From positions 1 through 34,396 of the forward strand of contig CANLPK010000020.1 of NCBI GenBank assembly GCA_947492885.1: 34,396 nt of DNA, read 5' to 3'. The notes beneath the pieces were generated by a model, which had not been told where the DNA came from, did not search any database, and saw nothing but the letters and a program-made list of their open reading frames with translations. Shown here piece after piece: positions 8,715-16,260 of the stretch (the first letter of the stretch is position 1; each line of letters opens with the position of its first letter). The translations under genes were made by a program, and so were the position numbers. Origin of the DNA: Bacteroidota bacterium. GTDB taxonomy: Bacteria > Bacteroidota > Bacteroidia > UKL13-3.

Positions 8715-9056
8715 TTAATTTAATTCAATATTTGGATCCCAGAACAAGGTGCTAAATTGTTGCACCTGATCATCAATCACTTTAATTTTTTCTTTTTCTA
8801 ATAACTCCTTCATCCTATCGGGAGCACCAAAATGATGTTTGCCAGTGAGTAATCCTTGCCTGTTTACCACCCGATGTGCAGGAACTTTAGGCTTCACGGC
8901 ATGGGCTGCATTCATTGCCCAACCAACCATTCGGCTGCTTCCTTTACTTCCTAAATATGCCGCAATGGCACCATAGGAAGTAACGCGACCTTTCGGTATT
9001 AAACGTACCACCTCATATACATTATCAAAAAACGAATAGGTTTGAGCTGAATACAT
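8715..9056 (-). CDS. Alkyltransferase-like protein (ATL), MGMT family without the acceptor cysteine
   Basis: A 113-residue protein matching only the DNA-binding domain of O6-alkylguanine-DNA alkyltransferases. Visible blocks are IPKGRVTSYGAIAAYLG (winged helix) and SSRMVGWAMN with the arginine finger (Arg42). In the active-site motif the usual PCHRVV is PAHRVV, with alanine at position 60. Without that cysteine it cannot accept alkyl groups. Known ATL proteins bind O6-alkylguanine, flip it out and channel it to nucleotide excision repair. The operon position, between the CCG Fe-S protein (8-base gap) and the amidohydrolase (4-base gap), does not obviously relate to repair. The length fits ATL proteins rather than a truncated methyltransferase. 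Confidence 0.88.
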   Translation of the reverse strand: MYSAQTYSFFDNVYEVVRLIPKGRVTSYGAIAAYLGSKGSSRMVGWAMNAAHAVKPKVPAHRVVNRQGLLTGKHHFGAPDRMKELLEKEKIKVIDDQVQQFSTLFWDPNIELN

Positions 9057-9064
9057 GGATAGAT

Positions 9065-9850
9065 TTAGAGTCCCAGATTTTCAGAAATTAATTCACTCAA
9101 ATCCATGATTTGAATAGTATCTTCCTTATTAAAATGTTTCACACCATCCTTCACCATCGTCATACAGAATGGGCAATTCACGGCAACTATTTCTGCATTA
9201 CTTGCAAGTATCTCTTCGGCGCGTTCCACATTCACTTCTTTATTTCCTTTTTCGGCTTCTTTAAACATTTGAGCACCTCCGGCACCACAACATAATCCAT
9301 TGCTTTTGCAACGTTTCAGTTCTACCAGGTCGGCATCCAGCTTAGCCAGTACGTCACGAGGTGCCTCATAGATATTGTTGGCACGACCTAAATAGCAGCT
9401 GTCGTGATACGTTATTTTTTTTCCTTTAAATGACCCACCTTCTACTCTCAAACGTCCATCGTTAATGAGTTTCTGAAGGTATTCCGAATGGTGCATTACT
9501 TCATAATTTCCACCTAATGACGGATACTCATTTTTTAAGGTATTAAAACAATGCGGACAGGTAGTAACAATATTTTTCACCTCGTACATGTTCAGTACCG
9601 AGATATTGTTCATGGCCTGAATTTGAAATAGAAACTCATTGCCAGCGCGTTTTGCAGGATCACCAGAACAACTCTCTTCCGTACCAAGCACTGCGAACTT
9701 CACTCCTGTATGTTGAAGAATCTTAGCAAAGGAGCGGGTCACTTTTTTGGCCCTATCGTCGAAGCTTCCTGCACATCCCACCCAAAATAGAACTTCTGGG
9801 ACTTCGCCACTGGCTTGCATTTCAGCCATTGTTTTAACATGTAGTGTCAT
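9065..9850 (-). CDS. Cysteine-rich CCG-domain (Fe-S)-binding oxidoreductase subunit
   Basis: A 261-residue protein with two CCG-type cysteine-rich domains, as found in HdrB, GlpC/GlcF and LutA-like redox subunits. The first domain has FWVGCAGSFDDRA, EESCSGDPAKRAGNE and CPHCFNTLKNEYP. The second has DSCYLGRAN, LCCGAGGAQMF and NCPFCMTMVKDG. These cysteines probably bind an unusual Fe-S centre in an electron-transfer complex. The protein lacks its own ferredoxin domains, and in relatives it is often next to a ferredoxin-domain partner; none is adjacent here. A flavoprotein of the glycolate/lactate oxidase class is elsewhere in the window (23361), but 13 kb away. First gene of the operon with the ATL and amidohydrolase genes. 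Confidence 0.82.
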   Translation of the reverse strand: MTLHVKTMAEMQASGEVPEVLFWVGCAGSFDDRAKKVTRSFAKILQHTGVKFAVLGTEESCSGDPAKRAGNEFLFQIQAMNNISVLNMYEVKNIVTTCPHCFNTLKNEYPSLGGNYEVMHHSEYLQKLINDGRLRVEGGSFKGKKITYHDSCYLGRANNIYEAPRDVLAKLDADLVELKRCKSNGLCCGAGGAQMFKEAEKGNKEVNVERAEEILASNAEIVAVNCPFCMTMVKDGVKHFNKEDTIQIMDLSELISENLGL

Positions 9851-10003
9851 AACTGGATTTTCAGCAAAGTAATATAAAAATAAGTGAACCAGAAAAGAAT
9901 AGAATCCACCGAATTCAATCGCAAAGGCCTGAATTGAAATGGAGAGTGTACAGAAATCTGTTCTATAGAATTGTGACTATGGATAAACCATGGTTCAAAC
10001 TTC

Positions 10004-10035
10004 ATTGTAAATCTCAAACCTATGTTATATATTTG
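10004..10035 (+). promoter_or_regulatory. Promoter of the methionine operon
   Basis: ATTG, a 20-base spacer and TATATTTG (perfect -7 box) match the Bacteroidota promoter. The box ends five bases before the first base of riboswitch helix P1, so the predicted transcription start falls at or next to the aptamer. Upstream of it, 9851-10003 shows no gene that I can support. Confidence 0.68.
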
Positions 10036-10040
10036 CATCA

Positions 10041-10147
10041 CTTATCCAGAAAGACGGAGGGAATAGGCCCTATGATGTCTTGGCAACCCAACTTGGTGGG
10101 TGCTAATTCCTATCTCAGGTTCGCACTGAACCATGGGAGAAGATAAG
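10041..10147 (+). ncRNA. SAM-I (S-box) riboswitch aptamer
   Basis: The element has the S-box hallmarks in order. Helix P1 is CTTATC paired with GATAAG at the end. P2 is AGAC/GTCT with the internal GGAGGGA and GGCCCTATGAT kink-turn and pseudoknot region, followed by the conserved TTGGCAACC. P3 is ACCCA/TGGGT, followed by the invariant GTGCTAATTCC-like junction. P4 is CTC-GGTTC paired with GAACC-GGGAG. It precedes split metH and metF, the expected targets for repression by S-adenosylmethionine. This is seen by direct comparison with the known consensus; a covariance-model search was not possible here. Confidence 0.95.
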
Positions 10148-10166
10148 GTGAATTATCATGATTCTC
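10137..10166 (+). promoter_or_regulatory. Alternative hairpin competing with riboswitch P1/P4
   Basis: GAGAAGATAA (10137-10146) can pair with TTATC (10153-10157) and, across a four-base bulge, TTCTC (10162-10166). The left arm is the 3' strand of P1 and part of P4, so this hairpin and the SAM-bound aptamer are mutually exclusive. It could be the switch to the expression platform, but this is inference from pairing alone. Confidence 0.4.
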
Positions 10167-10205
10167 TTGTAACTTTTTGGGTGAGTAATAAATAAATCTG
10201 TGAGC

Positions 10206-10229
10206 AATTGTTCATGGCTTGAAACAATT
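10206..10229 (+). promoter_or_regulatory. Hairpin in the metH leader just before the start codon
   Basis: AATTGTT (10206-10212) and AACAATT (10223-10229) form a seven-base stem with a ten-base loop, ending 17 bases before the first metH ATG. There is no T-run after it, so it is not a standard terminator; a role in translation or RNA stability is possible. Confidence 0.4.
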
Positions 10230-10246
10230 AATTTATACTCAACAAA

Positions 10247-11272
10247 ATGACTACCGTTACAGCCTCCCCAAAATCAGCACTGGAAGCCGCATTAGAGAAA
10301 AGAATTCTCATACTTGACGGCGCGATGGGCACCATGATTCAGCAATATAAATTGGAAGAAGAAGATTATCGTGGAGAGCGTTTTAAGAACTGGCATAAAG
10401 ATATCAAAGGCAATAACGATTTGCTTTGTTTGACTCAGCCACATATCATTGAAGCCATTCATAAAGAATATTTAGAAGCCGGTGCCGATATCATTGAGAC
10501 CAATACTTTCAATTGCCAGGTAGTATCGCTGGAAGATTACGATATGCAAAGTTTGGCAGCCGAATTAAATTTGGCAGCAGCACAAATTGCACGCAAAGCC
10601 GCCGATGAGTACACCCTAAAAAACCCCGCCAAACCTCGCTTTGTAGCAGGTGCTATTGGCCCAATGAATCGTACCCTAAGTTTGTCGCCCGATGTAAACC
10701 GACCAGAGTTTCGTACCGTGAATTTTGATCAGGTGAAGAATGCCTATAAGGAACAAGTTACTGCCTTGATTCAAGGTAATGTTGATTTGCTTTTAATTGA
10801 AACTATTTTCGATACCTTGAATGCCAAGGCTGCCATTTATGCATGCCTTGAAGTATTTGATGAATTGGGTAAAAAACTTCCCATCTCAATTTCAGGAACC
10901 ATCACCGATGCCAGTGGACGCACCCTTTCGGGCCAAACCATTGAAGCCTTTTATACCTCAGTAAAACATGCCAACCCCATTAGTGTTGGAATTAATTGTG
11001 CGTTAGGGGCGCATGCCATGCGACCTTATTTGGAATCGCTAGCCACCAATGCCGATTGTTATGTGAGCTGTTACCCCAATGCAGGATTGCCCAACGAGTT
11101 TGGGGAGTACGATGAAACACCGCATATCATGTGTGAGCAAATTGAAGACTTCTTACAAGCAGGCTTCATCAATATTGTTGGGGGATGTTGTGGCACCACC
11201 CCAGCGCATATCAAAGAGATTGCCGAACATGCATCGAAATATTCACCACGTACATTTAGTAAAGTCGCATAA
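10247..11272 (+). CDS. metH: Methionine synthase, homocysteine-binding half of split MetH
   Basis: A 341-residue homocysteine S-methyltransferase (betaine-homocysteine methyltransferase fold) corresponding to the first module of cobalamin-dependent methionine synthase. Motifs are [11 protein letters not shown] at the start, [26 protein letters not shown], and the zinc-binding cysteines in GINCALGA and [11 protein letters not shown]. It ends just after that last motif, at the natural domain boundary. It works with the next gene product, which holds the folate, B12 and reactivation domains. The two proteins together total 1228 residues, essentially the length of single-chain E. coli MetH. Transcription is from the promoter at 10004-10035 under the SAM-I riboswitch. 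Confidence 0.93.
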   Translation: MTTVTASPKSALEAALEKRILILDGAMGTMIQQYKLEEEDYRGERFKNWHKDIKGNNDLLCLTQPHIIEAIHKEYLEAGADIIETNTFNCQVVSLEDYDMQSLAAELNLAAAQIARKAADEYTLKNPAKPRFVAGAIGPMNRTLSLSPDVNRPEFRTVNFDQVKNAYKEQVTALIQGNVDLLLIETIFDTLNAKAAIYACLEVFDELGKKLPISISGTITDASGRTLSGQTIEAFYTSVKHANPISVGINCALGAHAMRPYLESLATNADCYVSCYPNAGLPNEFGEYDETPHIMCEQIEDFLQAGFINIVGGCCGTTPAHIKEIAEHASKYSPRTFSKVA

Positions 11273-11282
11273 ATAATATTTT

Positions 11283-11308
11283 TTATTAGAAGCCATTGTT
11301 TCTAATAA
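11283..11308 (+). promoter_or_regulatory. Intercistronic hairpin between the metH halves
   Basis: TTATTAGAA and TTCTAATAA form a perfect nine-base stem around an eight-base loop, ending 12 bases before the second metH ATG. The T-rich run is before rather than after the stem, so termination on this strand is unlikely; it may tune expression of the second half. Confidence 0.45.
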
Positions 11309-11320
11309 CAAGAAAACAAG

Positions 11321-13984
11321 ATGACACAAACCCGATACCTACAACTAAGTGGCCTAGAGCCTTTAGTGATAACGCCAGAAACCAATTTTGTAAATATTGG
11401 AGAACGTACCAATATTACAGGAAGTAAGGCATTTGCCCGAATGATTTTGAGTGGCGACTTTGACAGTGCCTTGAGTGTTGCCCGCCAGCAAGTAGAGAAT
11501 GGTGCCCAGGTGATTGATATCAATATGGATGAAGGGATGCTGGATGGGGTGGCTGCCATGACGAAATTTTTAAATTTGATTGCCTCCGAACCTGATATTT
11601 CGAGAGTTCCCGTGATGGTTGACTCATCTAAATGGGAAATAATTGAAGCGGGTTTGAAGTGCATGCAAGGTAAGGGCATAGTAAACTCCATCTCTTTAAA
11701 AGATGGTGAAGCAAAATTCATTGAGCGTGCTCGAACTATTAAGCGCTTTGGTGCAGCCACTGTGGTGATGGCCTTTGATGAAGACGGACAAGCTGATAAT
11801 TACGAAAAGAAAATTGCCATTTGTAAACGAGCCTATGATATTTTAGTTGATCAGGTAGGCTTTGCTCCTGAGGATATTATTTTCGACCCCAATATTTTAA
11901 CGGTAGCCACTGGAATCGAAGAGCATAATAATTATGCTGTTGATTTTGTGAATGCCACCAAATGGATTAAAGAAAATTTGCCATATGCGAAAGTATCAGG
12001 TGGTGTAAGTAATATCTCTTTTTCATTTAGAGGTAACGATACCGTGCGTGAAGCCATGCATGCCGCCTTCTTATATAAAGCCATTCAAAACGGCATGGAT
12101 ATGGGTATTGTAAATGCGGGCATGATTGAAGTGTACGATGAGATACCCAAAGAGTTATTGAACTTGGTTGAAGATGTGCTTTGGAATCTCAGACCCGATG
12201 CTACCGAACGATTGGTAACCTTTGCCGAAACCATCAAAGCCAAAGGAAAGGTAGCGGTGGTTGATGAAGCATGGCGAAGCACCAGTGTGGAAGAACGATT
12301 GAAACATGCACTGGTAAAAGGAATTACCGATTTTATAGATATTGATACTGAAGAAGCACGATTACAAAGTGATCGCCCATTGGATGTAATTGAAGGGCCT
12401 TTGATGGCTGGTATGAGTGTGGTGGGTGATTTATTTGGAGCAGGAAAAATGTTCTTGCCACAAGTAGTGAAGAGTGCTCGGGTGATGAAAAAAGCAGTGG
12501 CTGTATTGACTCCATATATTGAAGCACAAAAACAAGAAGGCGCCAGTAGTTTTGCAGGAAGAATATTGATGGCCACCGTAAAAGGCGATGTTCATGATAT
12601 TGGAAAAAATATTGTGGGCGTTGTTTTGGGTTGTAATAATTATGAAATTATTGATATGGGGGTGATGGTTTCTGCTGATAAAATTTTAGCGAAGGCCAAG
12701 GAAGTCAATGCCGATATCATTGGCTTGAGTGGGTTAATTACACCGAGTTTGGATGAGATGGTACATGTAGCCAAAGAGATGCAACGACTCGGATTTAAAA
12801 TTCCATTACTCATTGGAGGTGCCACCACTTCTCGAATTCATGCCGCAGTGAAAGTGGATCCGCATTATGAAGGAAGCGTGGTTCATGTACTTGATGCTTC
12901 GAGAAGTGTGCCTGTGGCAAGTAGTTTACTGGGCAAGGAATCGGGCCCTGAATTTCATGCTGCTATCAAAGCCGAATATGCCAAGATGCGTGAAGATCAT
13001 AAGAACAGAAGAGATACCAAAACCTTTGTTCCTTATGAAAAAGCGAAGGAACAACGCATCAATATTGATTGGAGCTCCTCTCCTATTCATGTGCCCAATA
13101 AACCAGGGATTACCGTATTCGAAGATTTTGATTTGAATAAACTGGTGGAGGTTATTGACTGGACACCTTTCTTCAATACCTGGGAGATGTATGGAAAATA
13201 CCCAGCCATACTAACCGATGAAAAGGTTGGAGTAGAAGCAAGCAAATTATACCATGATGCCAAGGCCCTTTTGAAACGAGCTATTGATGAAAAAATATTA
13301 CATGCAAAAGCAGTAATAGGGTTGTTCGAAGCCAATGCCGATGGGGATGATATTCGATTGAATAAAAATGGAAGTGAAATTGTGACCCATCATTTACGTC
13401 AGCAAAATGAGAAGTCGAACGGACAATCATATTATTCATTAAGCGATTTCGTTGCACCAATATCAAGTGGAAGAAAAGATTATATAGGAGCCTTTGCAGT
13501 GAGTATTTTAGGAGCGGATGAAGAAGCCAAAAAATTCGAGGCCGATCACGATGACTATAATAGTATCATGATAAAAGCGGTGGCCGACCGATTGGCAGAA
13601 GCTCTTGCAGAAAAAATGCATCAATTGGTGAGAACAGATTATTGGGGTTATACCCAAGATGAAGTATTGAGTAATGAAGATTTGATTCATGAAAAATATC
13701 AGGGAATTCGTCCGGCACCTGGATATCCTGCCTGTCCCGACCATACGGAGAAAGAAACCTTATGGAAACTTTTGGATGTGAAAGAAAATATTGGCACCAT
13801 CATCACCGAGAGCTATGCGATGTGGCCTGCAAGCAGTGTAAGTGGCTGGTATTTCTCTCATCAGGAAAGTAAATATTTTGGTTTGGGTAAAATTAGCAAA
13901 GACCAAGTAACTCATTATGCCAAACGCAAAGGGCGCAGTATTGAAGAGATGGAGCGCTGGTTGAGTCCGAATTTAAATTATTAA
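11321..13984 (+). CDS. metH: Methionine synthase, folate/cobalamin/SAM-reactivation half of split MetH
   Basis: An 887-residue protein carrying the remaining MetH modules. Residues about 1-330 are the pterin-binding barrel ([36 protein letters not shown]). Residues about 340-545 are the B12-binding cap and Rossmann domains, with the cobalt ligand His425 in [12 protein letters not shown] and the [13 protein letters not shown] and [13 protein letters not shown] blocks. From about 560 to the end is the SAM-dependent reactivation domain, with [12 protein letters not shown] near 797 and [14 protein letters not shown] after it. It transfers the methyl of methyltetrahydrofolate to cob(I)alamin and on to homocysteine bound by the upstream subunit. 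All key motifs are intact. It is 48 bases after the first half and 48 bases before metF. Confidence 0.95.
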   Translation: MTQTRYLQLSGLEPLVITPETNFVNIGERTNITGSKAFARMILSGDFDSALSVARQQVENGAQVIDINMDEGMLDGVAAMTKFLNLIASEPDISRVPVMVDSSKWEIIEAGLKCMQGKGIVNSISLKDGEAKFIERARTIKRFGAATVVMAFDEDGQADNYEKKIAICKRAYDILVDQVGFAPEDIIFDPNILTVATGIEEHNNYAVDFVNATKWIKENLPYAKVSGGVSNISFSFRGNDTVREAMHAAFLYKAIQNGMDMGIVNAGMIEVYDEIPKELLNLVEDVLWNLRPDATERLVTFAETIKAKGKVAVVDEAWRSTSVEERLKHALVKGITDFIDIDTEEARLQSDRPLDVIEGPLMAGMSVVGDLFGAGKMFLPQVVKSARVMKKAVAVLTPYIEAQKQEGASSFAGRILMATVKGDVHDIGKNIVGVVLGCNNYEIIDMGVMVSADKILAKAKEVNADIIGLSGLITPSLDEMVHVAKEMQRLGFKIPLLIGGATTSRIHAAVKVDPHYEGSVVHVLDASRSVPVASSLLGKESGPEFHAAIKAEYAKMREDHKNRRDTKTFVPYEKAKEQRINIDWSSSPIHVPNKPGITVFEDFDLNKLVEVIDWTPFFNTWEMYGKYPAILTDEKVGVEASKLYHDAKALLKRAIDEKILHAKAVIGLFEANADGDDIRLNKNGSEIVTHHLRQQNEKSNGQSYYSLSDFVAPISSGRKDYIGAFAVSILGADEEAKKFEADHDDYNSIMIKAVADRLAEALAEKMHQLVRTDYWGYTQDEVLSNEDLIHEKYQGIRPAPGYPACPDHTEKETLWKLLDVKENIGTIITESYAMWPASSVSGWYFSHQESKYFGLGKISKDQVTHYAKRKGRSIEEMERWLSPNLNY

Positions 13985-13985
13985 A

Positions 13986-14012
13986 AATTACATTCATTTC
14001 ATCATTGTAATT
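13986..14012 (+). promoter_or_regulatory. Hairpin between metH and metF
   Basis: AATTACA and TGTAATT form a seven-base stem around a 13-base loop, ending 20 bases before the metF ATG. It is weak and lacks a T-run, so metF is probably still in the operon. Confidence 0.3.
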
Positions 14013-14032
14013 CATCGAACAAAAATCTTAAA

Positions 14033-14986
14033 ATGCATATTACCGAACATATAAAAAGAGCCCAGGGAAAGACCTTGTTTTCAATAGAAATTTTACCCCC
14101 ATTAAAAGGAAGAGGTATCGAAAGTGTATTTAATGGTATTGATCCATTGATGGATTTCAAGCCTGCTTTTATTGATGTAACTTATCATCGGGAAGAGTTC
14201 ATTATTAAGAAAATGCCGGATGGTACAGAGGATAAAATTTCCACCAAGAAGCGACCAGGCACCGTTGCTATTTGTGCTGCCATTATGAACAAGTATAAGG
14301 TGGATACGGTGCCCCATTTAATTTGCGGAGGTTTTAGCAAGGAGGAAACTGAGAATGCCTTGATTGATTTAAATTTCTTGGGGATTGATAATGTATTGGT
14401 ATTACGTGGCGACAATGCAAAGAATGAATCGCAATTCATACCTGATAAAAATGGCAATAAGAATGCCTTAGAGCTCTTAGAGCAAATTCGAAATTTGAAC
14501 AAGGGCAAGTATCTTGATGAGGAAATAATTGAAGCAACAGCCTCTAATTTTTGTTGTGGTGTTGCGGGTTATCCAGAGAAACATTATGAGGCAGTTAGTT
14601 TAAATACTGATATGGAATTTTTGAAGCGAAAAGTTGCTGCAGGTGCCGATTTTATTGTAACACAAATGTTTTTCGACAATTCAAAGTATTTTGATTTTGT
14701 AAAACGATGTGCCGATGAAGGAATCAATATTCCAATTATACCAGGAATTAAACCATTGACCACGCGTAAGCAACTTACTGGGTTAGCTAAGATATTCAGC
14801 ATATCGATGCCTAATGATTTAGTAACACAAGTTGAAAAATCGGAAGATCATGCAGTGAAACAAATAGGACTGGACTGGTGTGTGCAGCAATGCAAAGAGC
14901 TTAAAGCTGCAGGCGTTCCTGTTCTGCATTTTTATACGATGGGTGTGAGTGAGGCTACGAAGTATATTGCGCATCGGGTGTTTTGA
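14033..14986 (+). CDS. metF: 5,10-methylenetetrahydrofolate reductase MetF
   Basis: A 317-residue FAD-dependent reductase that makes methyltetrahydrofolate, the methyl donor used by the MetH proteins just upstream. Visible MTHFR blocks are FSIEILPPLKGRG at the N-terminus (with the catalytic glutamate), DVTYHRE, VPHLICGGFSKEE, NVLVLRGDNAKNE, CCGVAGYPEKHYEA, VAAGADFIVTQMFFDN and IIPGIKPLTTRKQL. Length is normal for the bacterial enzyme. It is the last gene of the SAM-riboswitch operon and is followed within 30 bases by a terminator hairpin. Confidence 0.95.
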   Translation: MHITEHIKRAQGKTLFSIEILPPLKGRGIESVFNGIDPLMDFKPAFIDVTYHREEFIIKKMPDGTEDKISTKKRPGTVAICAAIMNKYKVDTVPHLICGGFSKEETENALIDLNFLGIDNVLVLRGDNAKNESQFIPDKNGNKNALELLEQIRNLNKGKYLDEEIIEATASNFCCGVAGYPEKHYEAVSLNTDMEFLKRKVAAGADFIVTQMFFDNSKYFDFVKRCADEGINIPIIPGIKPLTTRKQLTGLAKIFSISMPNDLVTQVEKSEDHAVKQIGLDWCVQQCKELKAAGVPVLHFYTMGVSEATKYIAHRVF

Positions 14987-15013
14987 TGTGGAGACGAAAG
15001 ACATAAGACGCAA

Positions 15014-15047
15014 AAACGACCCGCCCTTCATTAAAGGCAAGTCGTTT
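15014..15047. terminator. Terminator after metF
   Basis: The outer stem is AAACGAC/GTCGTTT and the inner stem is GCC-TT/AAGGC around a short loop. It is followed by a T-containing stretch on the plus strand and preceded by an A-run, so it may act in both directions between metF and the convergent secreted-protein gene. Confidence 0.75.
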
Positions 15048-15067
15048 CTTCTCAATCAAAAAAATTT

Positions 15068-16240
15068 TTATTTTACATATTCTTGATGACTTCCGAAGGT
15101 ATTGATTTCATAATGAAAATCGAGTGAAAGAAGACCTAAATTCCCTGCATATGTATCGGAAGCATTGCCAGAATTTCTCCAAATCCTACAAATTAAGATG
15201 CTCGAAATCTTTTTGCCTGATGCATCAATTCCCGCATTGCCATTTGTTAATGATGAAATCATATGTGTTCCAATTGTAAATGGCCCATTTTTCACAACAG
15301 TACTTGTAGTAATTGCAGGAAAAGCTTGGGGAGTTGCAGCATCATAGTTAGCCCACGTATATTCAAAATTCCATTCAACATTTCCTGTTGCTGTTGACGA
15401 TGGCAGCCAATGTATATGTGGATAAATGGTTGACCCTTCTTTCCATGTGTGTGGCATTTGTACGGTGAATGACATTGCCTCATCCCCTGAATTATTCCTA
15501 AAATACCAAATCTCTGGTCCTGAACTAGCGCCAGGTAAATATGTTATTGATGTTGCATTCTGTCCTCTGTCCATCGCAACTCTTAAGTCGTCCCATACAG
15601 TTGCAGTACCATTAAAAATTAAAGTACCATCGGCTTCCACTTTCATATTATTGGTTGCATTTCCAAAATAGGTAGCACCATCTCTGGAAATACTTAATCG
15701 TGTGGTATCATTGGTTTTAATATTAAAACCCATAGCATTGGTAGTACCAATGAAATTCGTTGATGAGTCAGTTCCTGAATTTCCAGTTGTTTTCCATGCA
15801 AATGGAGAATTATAATTATTCATGGTTTTCCATTCGGTACCATTGCTAAACAATGTTACTGCCTCAGAAGTTTCAGTAAGTGTGATATTACTTGTACCGT
15901 CGATGGTACCACTCACTACCACGATGGCCGTAGTAGTTGCACTTTTTTTAATCGTGTAAATTCTTCCTGAGCATAACGAAACAGTAGGTAGGGTAACTGT
16001 AATTGGATTCGATCCATTATTGCAAATAACGATACTCTGGGATTCATCGAGGGTGATATTGGTTGTAATGGTTGTGATGGTTTGCCCTACTGATCCATTA
16101 ACTTCAAAATTGGATTTTGGACTATTGGTATTTACTCCGACGCCATTTTGAGCTTTAGCAATAACGGTTAACAATAACATCAATGCAATAAACAATGATA
16201 TATTAATAATTTTTTTGGTTTTAAATAATAGTGTATCCAT
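15068..16240 (-). CDS. Secreted protein with phage tail-fibre/virion-like C-terminal domain
   Basis: A 390-residue exported protein. A long positively charged N-terminus and hydrophobic core end in VIAKAQ, a likely signal-peptidase I site near residue 30. The mature start GVGVNTNSPKSNFEVNGSVG is the type often seen at the head of Bacteroidota tail-fibre-like surface proteins. Residues about 50-145 are Thr/Ser-rich beta repeats. The C-terminal half (about 215-390) has WDDLRVAMDRGQN, MPHTWKEGSTIYPHIHW, NVEWNFEYTWAN and the ending YEINTFGSHQEYVK. From memory this pattern resembles proteins encoded in tailed-phage and metaviral genomes; I could not search. No T9SS tail is visible. It lies 20 bases after the T9SS-substrate gene and is probably co-expressed with it. 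Confidence 0.62.
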   Translation of the reverse strand: MDTLLFKTKKIINISLFIALMLLLTVIAKAQNGVGVNTNSPKSNFEVNGSVGQTITTITTNITLDESQSIVICNNGSNPITVTLPTVSLCSGRIYTIKKSATTTAIVVVSGTIDGTSNITLTETSEAVTLFSNGTEWKTMNNYNSPFAWKTTGNSGTDSSTNFIGTTNAMGFNIKTNDTTRLSISRDGATYFGNATNNMKVEADGTLIFNGTATVWDDLRVAMDRGQNATSITYLPGASSGPEIWYFRNNSGDEAMSFTVQMPHTWKEGSTIYPHIHWLPSSTATGNVEWNFEYTWANYDAATPQAFPAITTSTVVKNGPFTIGTHMISSLTNGNAGIDASGKKISSILICRIWRNSGNASDTYAGNLGLLSLDFHYEINTFGSHQEYVK

Positions 16241-16260
16241 GGCTTTTCGTAATTAATTTT

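Noticed and set aside
9934-10146. Plus-strand ORF of 70 codons overlapping the methionine leader
   Set aside because: It runs through the promoter and the SAM-I aptamer, whose constrained sequence explains the open frame; no protein features.
11302-11760. Minus-strand ORF of 152 codons opposite the start of metH part 2
   Set aside because: Same reason: antisense to the conserved pterin-binding domain, no promoter-like box and no recognisable motif.
12085-12576. Minus-strand ORF of 163 codons opposite metH part 2
   Set aside because: It lies fully inside a strongly conserved gene, has no family features, and its composition is that of a reverse-strand shadow.
10247-13984. metH broken by a frameshift into two pieces
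   Set aside because: The first protein ends after its complete zinc motif, the second begins with its own ATG before a complete domain, and a 48-base spacer separates them; this is a natural split.
13986-14012. Terminator between metH and metF
   Set aside because: The stem is short and AT-rich and no T-run follows, so operon continuity is more likely.
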